Source: Clostridiales bacterium
GTDB taxonomy: Bacteria > Bacillota > Clostridia > Lachnospirales > JAQSXR01
Direction of reading: 5' to 3'
NCBI GenBank assembly: GCA_029256575.1
Contig: JAQSXR010000001.1
Location: 1-64,000, forward strand
Length of the DNA stretch: 64,000 nt
Under the pieces are notes generated by a model, which saw only the letters and a program-made list of their open reading frames with translations, had not been told where the DNA came from and did not search any database. Position numbers and translations under genes: made by a program. Position 1 is the first letter of the stretch. Every line of letters begins with the position of its first letter. Positions 8,657 through 16,810 of the stretch are shown in pieces.

Positions 8657-9157
8657 ATGGATGTGATATTAAACAGAAAAAGTATTAGAAAATATAAAGA
8701 CATAAAGATTAGTGATGAGATTGTTGAAGATTTATTAAAGGCAGGAATGGCAGCACCTTCTGCAGGGAACGAACAACCTTGGGAATATATAGTATTAAGA
8801 GATAAAGAGTTAATGGAAAAGATAACAAAAGTGCATCCTTATTCTCAAATGTTATTGAATACAGATGTTGCAATTGTTGTTTGTGGAGATGAAACGAAAG
8901 AAAAATATAAAGGTTTTTGGGTACAAGACTGTTCAGCTTCCACTCAGAATATACTGTTAACAGCTGAAGACAAAGGATTAGGAGCAGTATGGTTAGGGGT
9001 TTATCCGATTGCGGATAGGGTAAAAGTAATACAAGAAATATTGAATTTACCAATTAACGTCATTCCTTTATCAATAATACCGGTTGGATATCCAGATGAG
9101 GAAAGAAAAGCAGTTGATAGATTTGATAAATCGAGAATACATTTTGACAAATGGTAA
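8657..9157 (+). CDS. Nitroreductase family protein
   Basis: A 166-residue flavoprotein of the nitroreductase family, one of the short forms. The FMN phosphate motif RKSIRKYKD is at the start, APSAGNEQPWEY near residue 36, and GLGAVWLGVYP near 112, followed by IIPVGYPDE. Such enzymes use NAD(P)H to reduce nitro compounds, quinones or flavins; the natural substrate is unknown. GGAGG before the ATG is well placed. The next gene, 100 bases downstream, is another flavin reductase, so the pair may share a redox role. Confidence 0.9.
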   Translation: MDVILNRKSIRKYKDIKISDEIVEDLLKAGMAAPSAGNEQPWEYIVLRDKELMEKITKVHPYSQMLLNTDVAIVVCGDETKEKYKGFWVQDCSASTQNILLTAEDKGLGAVWLGVYPIADRVKVIQEILNLPINVIPLSIIPVGYPDEERKAVDRFDKSRIHFDKW

Positions 9158-9256
9158 TTAAGCGAATATAATATAAAATTACTCTATAAATAGGTTATTA
9201 TAATTAATAGTAACCTTTTTTACAATTAGCCAACAGATACAGAGGAGATAAAATAT

Positions 9257-9970
9257 ATGAAAGTTATTGCATTTAACGGAAGTCCCAAAAAAGAAGGTAA
9301 TACATATCATGCTATAAAGATGGTAGCAGACGAATTAAATAATGAAGGAATTGAAGTTGAAATTATTCATGTTGGCAATAAATTGATTCAAGGGTGCCTT
9401 GCATGTAATGGTTGTACAAGAAACAAAAATGATAGATGTGTGATTGAAACGGATGAAGTAAATGATTGGATTCAGAAAATGAAAGAAGCGGATGGTATTA
9501 TATTAGGCTCTCCAGTTCATTATTCTGCGATTGGTGGAACAATGAAATCATTCTTAGATAGAGCATTTTATGTTGCAGGCAAGGGAATTCTAAGACATAA
9601 AGTAGGAGCTGCTGTAGTTGCAGTACGACGTTCGGGAGGAATTCCTACCTTTAATCAGTTGAATAACTTCATTAATTATTCTGAAATGCTAATACCAACA
9701 TCAAATTACTGGAATGTAATACACGGAACAACACCAGGAGAAGTATCAGAAGATGAAGAAGGAAAACAAATAATGAGAGTACTTGGTAAGAATATGGCAT
9801 GGCTTATGAAGTTGGTTGAGAATGGAAAAGGAACTGTTGTGGAACCTGAAAAAGAAAAGAAAAGAAAGATTTTTTTTACTGTTAATAGAAGTCTTATAAA
9901 TTTCGCTCTGCAACTAATCGATATAATTCATTATCCTCTTTTGCAATTCGTTTATTTAAAGCTTCCATAG
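9257..9970 (+). CDS. Flavodoxin-fold NADPH-dependent FMN reductase
   Basis: The first 200 residues are a typical flavodoxin-like reductase: FNGSPKKEGNTYHA binds FMN phosphate, CLACNGCTRNKNDRC is the Cys cluster often seen in this group, and GSPVHYSAIGGTMKSFLDR is the second flavin loop. Family members usually end soon after a GTVVEPEKEKK-like tail. Here the frame runs on for about 30 hydrophobic residues and overlaps the convergent hemerythrin-like gene by 77 bases. The tail begins at a run of eight T (9870-9877), so a slip there may have removed the native stop. The enzymatic core is intact. Confidence 0.85.
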   Translation: MKVIAFNGSPKKEGNTYHAIKMVADELNNEGIEVEIIHVGNKLIQGCLACNGCTRNKNDRCVIETDEVNDWIQKMKEADGIILGSPVHYSAIGGTMKSFLDRAFYVAGKGILRHKVGAAVVAVRRSGGIPTFNQLNNFINYSEMLIPTSNYWNVIHGTTPGEVSEDEEGKQIMRVLGKNMAWLMKLVENGKGTVVEPEKEKKRKIFFTVNRSLINFALQLIDIIHYPLLQFVYLKLP

Positions 9971-10316
9971 TTACTTTTGTATCATGAATAAATGATTCGA
10001 TATTTTCATTAATTTTAGTTTTTGTATTATAGGTATTTTTATAATTTAAATACTCAGCTGCTAAATTTCCCATATCTATAATATATTGATTTGTCATTTT
10101 ATTAATTTCAATATCTGAACTTTGTAATAAATTAGGATACAGAAATTTATCTTCATTCATTAAATGTAATTTTAGTTGACCCGCAAGTTTGCTTATGTGT
10201 AAAGCTGCTTCAGCTGCATTAATTGATGAAATATCTTTTTCTGCTTCGGCTGTAATTGAATTTATTTCTTCTATTATAGTAGCGTGTTGTCTATTTAAAG
10301 AATCTAGATTTATCAT
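9894..10316 (-). CDS. Hemerythrin-like HHE domain protein
   Basis: The 140-residue all-helical product matches hemerythrin/HHE cation-binding proteins: an early NRQHATI helix, KLHLMNEDKFLYP (His and Glu with the usual H-x3-E spacing) and a last helix with NKRIAKEDNELYRLV. A di-iron or other metal site is likely but the last histidine is replaced (KEDNELY), so oxygen or redox sensing is uncertain. AGGAGG lies six bases before the ATG. Its 3' end overlaps the end of the convergent FMN reductase frame. Confidence 0.75.
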   Translation of the reverse strand: MINLDSLNRQHATIIEEINSITAEAEKDISSINAAEAALHISKLAGQLKLHLMNEDKFLYPNLLQSSDIEINKMTNQYIIDMGNLAAEYLNYKNTYNTKTKINENIESFIHDTKVTMEALNKRIAKEDNELYRLVAERNL

Positions 10317-10402
10317 TTATTACCTCCTGGAATTATGTAATTGAGTATGAGGTAATTATATGATATTTTTGGAAATGAGGTGTAGCCAAGGATACATATT
10401 TA

Positions 10403-10930
10403 CTATTGCTCCGAAGTTAGATTCTCCATAAGGTTGTGTAATATAGGTAACAAATCAACTGACTTTGTATAGTCATATGGATCATTTTCACTAGTGGCAC
10501 TAGTAGGAATGGAACAAATTAGTTCTTTAGGAATGCTTGCTGCTTTTTCTTTTAATGCAACCCCTTTTTCTGTTAAAGAGATTGTTACATTTCTCTCATC
10601 TGATTTCAAGCGATTCCTAAGAACCAAACCAGCACTTTCTAGTTTCTTTAAAATAGGGGTAAGCGTACCTGAATCTAAGTATAATTTTTTTCCTAAATCT
10701 TTCACATTAATATTATCTTCTTCCCATAAAGCAAGAAATGTAATATAGCTTGTATAAGTCAAACCAAGAGGATCGAGTAATGGTTTGTACTTTCTAATAA
10801 TCTCCTTAGAACAAACGTATAATGCAAAGCAAATTTGGTTGTCCAATTTAAGTAATTCATCAATTGGAATAGAATCTATATCAGTGGGAAGATTGTCGTT
10901 TTTATTTGGGGTTTCTTTATTGCTATTCAT
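10403..10930 (-). CDS. OhrR-like MarR-family peroxide-sensing repressor
   Basis: The 175-residue regulator has a MarR winged helix: LGLTYTSYITFLALWEE, LYLDSGTLTPILKKLESAGLV and the wing RLKSDERNVTISLTEKG. The N-terminal LDNQICFALY (Cys34) matches the reactive Cys of OhrR, which is oxidised by organic peroxides so that the repressor leaves DNA. An additional Cys40 and a long N-terminal and C-terminal extension are unusual. It is divergent from two glutathione peroxidase genes and its likely operators (10976-10987 and 11030-11041) cover both -10 boxes, so it should repress itself and the peroxidases. Confidence 0.88.
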   Translation of the reverse strand: MNSNKETPNKNDNLPTDIDSIPIDELLKLDNQICFALYVCSKEIIRKYKPLLDPLGLTYTSYITFLALWEEDNINVKDLGKKLYLDSGTLTPILKKLESAGLVLRNRLKSDERNVTISLTEKGVALKEKAASIPKELICSIPTSATSENDPYDYTKSVDLLPILHNLMENLTSEQ

Positions 10931-10975
10931 ATAAGAGTAGTCTCCTTTATTAATAAAAGTTTAATGCACAATTAT

Positions 10976-11041
10976 ATTGTACACAATAAATATTAAGATG
11001 TCAATTTTGGTATTGACAAAGAGAAATAAATTGTGTACAAT
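10976..11041. promoter_or_regulatory. Symmetrical divergent promoters with two inverted OhrR-type operators
   Basis: On the plus strand TTGACA (11013-11018), 17 bases, TACAAT (11036-11041) drives the peroxidases. On the minus strand the same boxes, TTGACA (10999-11004) and TACAAT (10976-10981) with 17 bases between, drive the regulator. The sites ATTGTACACAAT (10976-10987) and ATTGTGTACAAT (11030-11041) are exact reverse complements of each other and each contains a -10 box. They resemble the TACAATT/AATTGTA half sites of OhrR. Confidence 0.85.
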
Positions 11042-11112
11042 TCAATTATAAACATTGAATACAATTTAATGATAAACAATTGAATTTATAAATTAATTGG
11101 AGGAAATAAAAT

Positions 11113-11586
11113 ATGAGCTTGTATAATTATGAAGTAAAAGACGCAAAAGGAAACAAGGTTTCTCTCGAAGACTATAGGGGTAAGGTTCTTCTGATTGTAA
11201 ATACAGCAACAGGATGTGGTCTTGCACCTCAATATGATGGCTTACAAGACTTATATGATAAATACAAAGAAAAAGGGTTTGTAATATTAGATTTTCCATG
11301 TAATCAATTTGCAAATCAATCTCCAGGAACAGAAGCAGAAACTGTAAGCTTGTGTAGTACCAAATATGGAATAACTTTCCCTATGTTTTCTATGATTAAT
11401 GTGAATGGGAAAGACGAAGAACCTTTGTATACTTATTTGAAGTCTAAACAAAATGGTATTATCGGCTCTAGTATAAAATGGAATTTTACTAAATTTTTAA
11501 TAGATAAAGAAGGTAATGTGGTTGAAAGATTTGCACCGACTACAAAACCAGAGAAACTTGATGCTAAGATTGCATCTTTATTATAA
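11113..11586 (+). CDS. Glutathione peroxidase-type thiol peroxidase (first copy)
   Basis: The 157-residue protein is a Cys-type GPx. The peroxidatic Cys35 is in NTATGCGLAPQY, followed by FPCNQFANQSPGT and SIKWNFTKFL, which supply the Gln, Trp and Asn of the active site. Clostridial GPx enzymes normally use thioredoxin rather than glutathione; that is family knowledge. The gene follows the divergent OhrR-like operators, so induction by organic peroxides is likely. A second GPx gene follows after 18 bases in the same operon. Confidence 0.92.
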   Translation: MSLYNYEVKDAKGNKVSLEDYRGKVLLIVNTATGCGLAPQYDGLQDLYDKYKEKGFVILDFPCNQFANQSPGTEAETVSLCSTKYGITFPMFSMINVNGKDEEPLYTYLKSKQNGIIGSSIKWNFTKFLIDKEGNVVERFAPTTKPEKLDAKIASLL

Positions 11587-11604
11587 ACGAAGAGGAGAAT
11601 GAAA

Positions 11605-12168
11605 ATGAATATTTTAGACTTAAAGGTAGTAGGTAAATTTGGAGAAACAATAGATTTAAGGGATTATGAGAACAAGGTAATGCTAATAATCAATACAGCA
11701 ACAATGTGTGGATTCACTCCACAATACGATGCGTTACAAGATATGTATGAGAAGTATGAGAATGATGGCTTTGTAATATTGGATTTCCCATGCAACCAAT
11801 TTGGTAATCAAGCGCCAGGAACAAATCAAGAAATAGCAACATTTTGTGACTCGAAATATGGAATTACATTTCCTGTGTTCTCCAAAATTGATGTAAATGG
11901 GGACAGTGCAATTCCTCTATACAGATATTTAGTATCTGAGAAGGGGTTTGCAGGCTTTGACCCAGAACATGAGTTGTCTTCAGTGTTGGATAATATGTTA
12001 AGTCAAAGTAATCCTAATTATAAAAACGAACCAGATATCAAATGGAATTTTACTAAGTTCTTAGTGGATAGAAAAGGAAATGTAGTGGAACGATTTGAAC
12101 CTACTGCTGATATGGAAGTGATTGAAGAAAGAGTGAAAGAGATTTTGGATGATAAACATAATTTATAA
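11605..12168 (+). CDS. Glutathione peroxidase-type thiol peroxidase (second copy)
   Basis: This 187-residue GPx has Cys35 in NTATMCGFTPQY, FPCNQFGNQAPGT and IKWNFTKFLVD. Compared with the first copy it has an insertion of about 30 residues (around 119-147, with GFAGFDPEHEL) between the body and the Trp motif, like the longer GPx forms of other clostridia. GAGGAG (11592-11597) points to 11605 rather than the in-frame ATG at 11599. The two genes are diverged paralogues in tandem, not a recent duplication. A strong terminator follows. Confidence 0.92.
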   Translation: MNILDLKVVGKFGETIDLRDYENKVMLIINTATMCGFTPQYDALQDMYEKYENDGFVILDFPCNQFGNQAPGTNQEIATFCDSKYGITFPVFSKIDVNGDSAIPLYRYLVSEKGFAGFDPEHELSSVLDNMLSQSNPNYKNEPDIKWNFTKFLVDRKGNVVERFEPTADMEVIEERVKEILDDKHNL

Positions 12169-12194
12169 AAAAATGAGTCCCAAATAATAGAAGG

Positions 12195-12245
12195 ACCTAT
12201 TGATACCATCATAATAAGTGATGCGCATCGATAGGTGCTTTTTTT
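12195..12245 (+). terminator. Terminator of the peroxidase operon
   Basis: ACCTATTGAT (12195-12204) pairs with ATCGATAGGT (12227-12236), with further pairing inside, followed by GC and seven T residues. Confidence 0.85.
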
Positions 12246-12336
12246 ATAACAAAGAATTATTCATTAAATATTCATGGATGTTACTTGGGAATAATGGTAT
12301 AATTATCAAAATATTTCTACTTTGGGGGATTTGAAT

Positions 12337-13506
12337 TTGATAGATGAGAGAGAGATTCGATTTATAAAAGGCAATGATAAACAACAAGATGAATTTATTG
12401 ATTTCATTAATTACGTTTTTAATATGGATGGACAAGTGAGTGATTTTTATCGCTTATTACCTAAATTATATAAAAGGGAATATCATCCTTGTGAATATAA
12501 CTATCTAGCATTAGAGAATGATCGTATCAAGGCAGCTGTAGGTTCTTTTCCAGGAGAGGTTATTGTATGTGGTAACAGATTGACCTATCAGGGGATTGGA
12601 AATGTTGCAGTGAATCCTTATAGCAGATCAAAGGGATATATGAAGGAACTTATGAATCAAGCGATTGAAGATATGCTAGTAAAAAATGTAGATTTTTCTG
12701 TTCTTGGAGGTAATCGCCAACGATATTCATATTTTTCCTATGAAAAGGTAGGTAGAAAATTTAGTTTCTGGATGGATGAATCTAATATAAAACACGAATT
12801 TGGTGAAAATAAAAAAACTAAATTTACTTTTATTTTAGTAGAGGAAAATAGTAAAGAAATACTGAAAGCGATTTCAGAGTTGCAGATTAACCAGTCTATT
12901 TATTATACTCGTGACGATAAGAAACTTTATGATATTTTAAAGAATTGGACTTCGGTAGATATTTATGGAATTTATGAAGGGAACGAATTTTCAGGTTATT
13001 TACTTAGCTATGATAAAAATAAAGTTAAGGAAATTATATTACAAAAACAAGAAGATTTAGCCGAGGTTGTTGCGGATTTCATAAAAACTATAGTTAAGGG
13101 CGGAATAAGCATTGAAATTCCAGATTATCAACGCTATTTTGTGAATGTCTTGTCTTCCTTTGCAGAAAGGGTGTCGATCAATGACAGAGCAAATTTTGCG
13201 GTATTTAATTATGACAGAGTAATTGAGGCTTTTTTATGCTTAAAAGCGCAAACAGATATACTTGCAAATGGAGAAATAACCCTTACGATTAATGGAAAGA
13301 AGCGAAAGGAAAAACTTCTCGTTTCGGTAAAGGATAACAAAGTATCCGTGACCCCTTGCGATCATGATACAGATTATGAATACACACATAAAGAAGCGAT
13401 GTCCGTACTATTTGAAAATTATTCTCCACTTCGATGCAATTTGCCGTTAGAGGTACAATCATGGCTTCCACTACCTATTTATATTTTTCCAGCAGATGAA
13501 GTATAA
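12337..13506 (+). CDS. Eis-like GNAT acetyltransferase (TTG start)
   Basis: The protein of about 389 residues has the layout of Eis-type enhanced-survival acetyltransferases: an N-terminal GNAT domain with YQGIGNVAVNPYSRSKGYMKELM, a second degenerate GNAT-like half (LGGNRQRYSYFSYEK onward), and a C-terminal sterol-carrier-like domain. No ATG fits the N terminus. GGGGGAT at 12324-12330 stands eight bases before a TTG at 12337, which is chosen; TTG at 12322 or 12331 are alternatives. The substrate (amines, aminoglycosides or peptides) cannot be told. No operon partner is seen; a small gene follows 85 bases later. Confidence 0.85.
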   Translation: MIDEREIRFIKGNDKQQDEFIDFINYVFNMDGQVSDFYRLLPKLYKREYHPCEYNYLALENDRIKAAVGSFPGEVIVCGNRLTYQGIGNVAVNPYSRSKGYMKELMNQAIEDMLVKNVDFSVLGGNRQRYSYFSYEKVGRKFSFWMDESNIKHEFGENKKTKFTFILVEENSKEILKAISELQINQSIYYTRDDKKLYDILKNWTSVDIYGIYEGNEFSGYLLSYDKNKVKEIILQKQEDLAEVVADFIKTIVKGGISIEIPDYQRYFVNVLSSFAERVSINDRANFAVFNYDRVIEAFLCLKAQTDILANGEITLTINGKKRKEKLLVSVKDNKVSVTPCDHDTDYEYTHKEAMSVLFENYSPLRCNLPLEVQSWLPLPIYIFPADEV

Positions 13507-13591
13507 GTAAGATAAAAAATGAATATTTTTACCCATTATTGAAACAATATCACTATTAGTATATATCAAATATAAAGGATGGTGAAAATTA

Positions 13592-13729
13592 ATGGGAGAT
13601 AAGAATCCTAAAAAAGCTCCAAAAAAGAAGCAAGTAGCAGCCGCAAAGACTTCTGAACAATCTTCTGTTCAACCTTCTGCTCAATCATCAACGGCAGCAA
13701 CAAATTCAGCAAAAAAATCTTTAAAATAA
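13592..13729 (+). CDS. Small Lys/Ala/Ser-rich protein (45 residues)
   Basis: A short frame with a good AAAGGATGG ribosome site encodes MGDKNPKKAPKKKQVAAAK followed by a Ser/Gln/Ala-rich tail ending AKKSLK. It is strongly basic at the start and has low complexity. Similar small MGDK-P-K-type proteins of unknown function are common in clostridia and related Firmicutes (from memory). A terminator lies eight bases after the stop, which supports a separate short transcript. Confidence 0.65.
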   Translation: MGDKNPKKAPKKKQVAAAKTSEQSSVQPSAQSSTAATNSAKKSLK

Positions 13730-13736
13730 TCTATAA

Positions 13737-13775
13737 AAATCCCCTTTATCTTTTGGATAAGAGGGGATTTATTCA
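13737..13775 (+). terminator. Terminator after the small basic protein
   Basis: AAATCCCCTTTATC pairs with GATAAGAGGGGATTT with one bulge, and ATTTATTC follows. Confidence 0.75.
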
Positions 13776-13814
13776 TGCATTTATATTTTTTATAAGGATA
13801 CCTTTAGCCATAGT

Positions 13815-13932
13815 AGGAGTGCGTACCCAATGTAATGGGACTTTCCCAATATAACGGGACGGCAACTAATGTAGAAGGACCGTCCCCATTGTATCAAAGT
13901 GATACAAAAAGAACCGTCCCCATTGTATCATT
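13815..13932. repeat. REP-like palindromic repeat cluster
   Basis: Four short units follow one another: CCCAATGTAATGGGA, CCCAATATAACGGGA, ACCGTCCCCATTGTATC (13879-13895) and again ACCGTCCCCATTGTATC (13913-13929). GTATCAAAGTGATAC between the last two is a near-palindrome. The GGGACGGTTCTTTTTGT type unit, seen here on the minus strand, is a known motif of REP sequences mobilised by RAYT transposases in Firmicutes. No RAYT gene is in the window. The cluster touches the stop codon of the Rrf2 gene. Confidence 0.7.
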
Positions 13933-14376
13933 TTAGATATAAAACATTAGATTTCCATCATCGTTTTTATCTGCTTCGTTTACAAGTTCTTGAAGTGTGA
14001 CGGAGTCAATAACCGATGTTATTGAGGTATTAAGCCTGTCCCAAATAAGAGTTTCCATTGATTTATCAATCGCAATTGATGAATCAGCTACAGCGCGTTC
14101 CGTTTTCTCAAACATATTTAATTCGATTGCTCTCATTATTTCACCTACAGTAATCTTATCAGGTGAAGTAGCTAATTGGTATCCACCTTGCGAACCTTTA
14201 ATTGAATTTACTAGACCAGATCTCTTTAGAAGTGAGAAGACTTGTTCCAAATATATCTTTGAAATTTCTAATTTTTCAGAAATACTAATTATAGTAATAC
14301 ATTCGTTCGGGTTTGTATTTTTAGCTATAAATACCATGGCTGCAAGGCCATATCTACATTTTGCTGATATTCTCAT
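13933..14376 (-). CDS. Rrf2-family regulator (CymR/IscR-like)
   Basis: The 147-residue protein begins MRISAKCRYGLAAMVFIA and has the winged helix with SISEKLEISKIYLEQVFSLLKRSGLV and KGSQGGYQLA, as in Rrf2 proteins. The three cysteines that bind Fe-S in IscR are absent, which favours a CymR-like regulator that works with CysK to control cysteine genes. It is divergent from cysK, matching that role. An upstream in-frame ATG would place GGAGGT inside the gene, so the start is 14376. The end IDKSMETLIWDRLNTSI is the usual dimer helix. Confidence 0.85.
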   Translation of the reverse strand: MRISAKCRYGLAAMVFIAKNTNPNECITIISISEKLEISKIYLEQVFSLLKRSGLVNSIKGSQGGYQLATSPDKITVGEIMRAIELNMFEKTERAVADSSIAIDKSMETLIWDRLNTSITSVIDSVTLQELVNEADKNDDGNLMFYI

Positions 14377-14405
14377 GTTAACCTCCATTAATACTTTATA
14401 AATTA

Positions 14406-14434
14406 ATAATATATTTTATATCAAAGGATGTCAA
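14406..14434 (-). promoter_or_regulatory. Promoter of the Rrf2-family gene
   Basis: On the minus strand TTGACA (14434-14429), a 17-base spacer and TATTAT (14411-14406) stand about 30 bases before the start codon. Confidence 0.75.
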
Positions 14435-14509
14435 TAACGGAAATTCAAGGTATAATAATATAAGTAGTAGCGCTTGAAATGAATATTAAAAAAATATTAG
14501 TAAAACATA

Positions 14510-14547
14510 TTGACAAAATATAAAATATGGAATATGATTATATCATA
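14510..14547 (+). promoter_or_regulatory. cysK promoter with overlapping dyad
   Basis: TTGACA (14510-14515), 17 bases, TATGAT (14533-14538). The -10 box is the left arm of a perfect inverted repeat TATGAT-TAT-ATCATA (14533-14547), a possible operator for the divergent Rrf2 regulator. Binding is inference. Confidence 0.75.
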
Positions 14548-14590
14548 CTAAACATATATGAATTATATATAAAAATCGGAGGTAATTAAT

Positions 14591-15523
14591 ATGGCAAATA
14601 TCTATAATAGTTTAACAGATTTAATCGGAAAGACACCATTATTAGAACTATCAAATTTTAATAAGAAAAATGGATTAGGGGCTAGAGTTGTTGCGAAGCT
14701 TGAATATTTTAATCCAGCAGGAAGTGTTAAGGATAGAATAGCAAAAGCTATGATTTTAGATGCAGAAGAAAAAGGACTATTAAAGCAAGGATCCGTTATT
14801 ATTGAACCAACAAGTGGTAACACTGGTATTGGCCTTGCATCAGTTGCAGCAGCAAGAGGATATAAGATTATTCTAACAATGCCGGAAACTATGAGCGTTG
14901 AGAGAAGAAATCTTCTAAAGGCTTATGGTGCAGAATTAGTTCTTACAGAAGGAACAAAGGGAATGAAGGGAGCTATTGCGAAAGCGGAAGAGTTAGCAGC
15001 AGAGACTCCAAATTCATTTATTCCAGGACAATTTGAAAATCCTGCAAATCCTAAAGTTCATAGAGAAACAACAGGACCAGAAATCTGGAATGATACGGAT
15101 GGTAAAGTAGATATATTTGTAGCTGGTATTGGTACTGGAGGAACAATTACAGGTGTTGGTGAGTACTTAAAATCACAAAACCCAAATGTAAAGATAGTAG
15201 CTGTTGAACCAACCGATTCACCAATGTTATCAGAAGGCAAAGCAGGCCCACATAAGATACAAGGAATTGGAGCTGGGTTCATTCCAAATACGTTAAATAC
15301 AAATGTATATGATCAAATATTTACAGTTAAGAATGAGGAAGCATTTGCAGTAGGAAGAGAATTATCAAAAACAGAAGGATTATTAGTAGGTATTTCATCT
15401 GGAGCAGCTGTATTTGCGGCAGCAGAATTAGCAAAACTTCCAGAAAATGCAGGTAAAGTTATAGTAGTATTATTACCTGATACTGGAGAGAGATATCTAT
15501 CAACAGCTTTGTTTGCAGAATAA
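14591..15523 (+). CDS. cysK: Cysteine synthase A (O-acetylserine sulfhydrylase)
   Basis: The 310-residue PLP enzyme makes cysteine from O-acetylserine and sulfide. Lys47 in GSVKDRI carries [13 protein letters not shown] (74-83) holds the substrate, [14 protein letters not shown] binds the PLP phosphate, and PDTGERYLS is the usual end. Length is normal. GGAGGT precedes the ATG. The gene is divergent from an Rrf2-family regulator and has its own promoter and terminator; in Bacillus CysK also acts as the sensor partner of CymR, and the arrangement here fits that, by inference. Confidence 0.97.
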   Translation: MANIYNSLTDLIGKTPLLELSNFNKKNGLGARVVAKLEYFNPAGSVKDRIAKAMILDAEEKGLLKQGSVIIEPTSGNTGIGLASVAAARGYKIILTMPETMSVERRNLLKAYGAELVLTEGTKGMKGAIAKAEELAAETPNSFIPGQFENPANPKVHRETTGPEIWNDTDGKVDIFVAGIGTGGTITGVGEYLKSQNPNVKIVAVEPTDSPMLSEGKAGPHKIQGIGAGFIPNTLNTNVYDQIFTVKNEEAFAVGRELSKTEGLLVGISSGAAVFAAAELAKLPENAGKVIVVLLPDTGERYLSTALFAE

Positions 15524-15529
15524 TATAAC

Positions 15530-15580
15530 AAGCAACAAGTTTACAGTTATTTATAACTATGAAACTTGTTGCTTATTTTA
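15530..15580 (+). terminator. cysK terminator
   Basis: AAGCAACAAGTTT (15530-15542) pairs perfectly with AAACTTGTTGCTT (15562-15574), then ATTTTATTTT follows. A small inner pairing AGTTAT/ATAACT extends the stem. Confidence 0.9.
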
Positions 15581-15765
15581 TTTTATCTACATAAGAAAAT
15601 AATTAGAATTAAGAAATGAAACATATATTAACTTTCGCTATAGTAAAAATTCACAATTCTAGTAGATAAAATTATGGATTTAAATGGAAAAAAACTATTG
15701 CTAAGATCTAAGTATTATGTATAATTAAAATAAGAGGGGAATAAGTAAAAGATAGAGGAGTATTA

Positions 15766-15789
15766 AAGGGGGGCATTCATGCCCCCCTT
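15766..15789 (-). terminator. GC-rich hairpin after the threonine aldolase gene
   Basis: AAGGGGGGCAT and ATGCCCCCCTT form a perfect 11-bp stem with a two-base loop. It sits five bases after the stop codon of the minus-strand gene; the T run that follows on that strand is short. Confidence 0.7.
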
Positions 15790-15793
15790 AATA

Positions 15794-16810
15794 TTATGCT
15801 AAATCTTCAATAAATTCTCTAACCTTTGTTTCATCGGTTGCCCATGAAGTAACAAGTCTGATTGATGAAGTAGTTTCATCTATAGCAGAGTTAATACTGA
15901 ACAAATACTTTTTACTTAGTTTTTCAATTAAACTGTTTGGTAGAATTGGAAATTGTTGATTGGTAGAAGAATCAGTTACAAATGAAAATCCATTCTCTAA
16001 AAGAGCATTTTTGATTTGAATAGCCATTTTGTTTGCATGCGTTGCCACATCGAAAAATAAATTTTCTCTAAATAGTTCTTCAAATTGTATTGCAAGGAGT
16101 CTGCCTTTGGCTAAGAGGCCACCTTTTTGCTTTATGAAATATCGAAAATCTTCTTTGAGAGAGTCTTTACAGATAACAAGTGCTTCACCAAATAGAGCGC
16201 CGTTTTTTGTTCCTCCAATGTAAAAGGCATCTACTAATCTTGCAATATCTTCTAGTGTTAAATCATTTTCAGTTGAGCATAACGCAGACCCTAGACGTGC
16301 TCCGTCTAAGAAAAGTAAAAGGTTATTTTGTTTGCAAAAATTACTAATTGCTTCTAGTTCTGATTTCCTATAAATTGTTCCTAGTTCGGTTGAGTCAGAA
16401 ATATATACAAGCTTTGGTTGAACCATATGTTCATCTGTATGTTCATCTAGTACATTCTTGATTAAAGTAGGAGTTATTTTACCATCTTGCGTATTTACAG
16501 ATAAAACCTTATGACCTGTTGCCTCGATGGCACCTGTTTCATGAACATTAATATGTGCACTACTTACACAAATAGCGGCTTGATGAGGTCTTAAGAATGC
16601 AGCGATTGCTGTTAGATTCACTTGTGTACCACCGGTTAAGATGTGTACCGCCACATTATCTTGTCTTATATGTTTTTTAATTAAGGTAACAGCATTTTCT
16701 GTATGATAATCTTCACTGTATCCTGCAGTTTGTTCCATATTCGTTTTTATCAAAGCTTCTATTATTTGAGGATGAGCACCTTCGCTATAATCATTATTGA
16801 AACTATACAT
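15794..16810 (-). CDS. Low-specificity threonine aldolase family protein
   Basis: The 338-residue PLP enzyme belongs to the threonine aldolase / beta-eliminating lyase group, which splits L-threonine (or allo-threonine) to glycine and acetaldehyde. It begins FNNDYSEGAHPQIIEAL, has TGGTQVNLTAI for PLP phosphate, FLDGARLGSAL with the PLP-binding Asp, and the Schiff-base Lys in IGGTKNGALFGEAL near residue 205. Length is normal. GGAGG stands before the ATG on the minus strand. The gene is alone, so its role in glycine supply or threonine catabolism is not shown by neighbours. Confidence 0.9.
   Translation of the reverse strand: MYSFNNDYSEGAHPQIIEALIKTNMEQTAGYSEDYHTENAVTLIKKHIRQDNVAVHILTGGTQVNLTAIAAFLRPHQAAICVSSAHINVHETGAIEATGHKVLSVNTQDGKITPTLIKNVLDEHTDEHMVQPKLVYISDSTELGTIYRKSELEAISNFCKQNNLLLFLDGARLGSALCSTENDLTLEDIARLVDAFYIGGTKNGALFGEALVICKDSLKEDFRYFIKQKGGLLAKGRLLAIQFEELFRENLFFDVATHANKMAIQIKNALLENGFSFVTDSSTNQQFPILPNSLIEKLSKKYLFSINSAIDETTSSIRLVTSWATDETKVREFIEDLA

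Noticed and set aside
15575..15765. Possible short gene between cysK and the threonine aldolase gene
   Set aside because: The only frames are under 20 codons and have no ribosome site.
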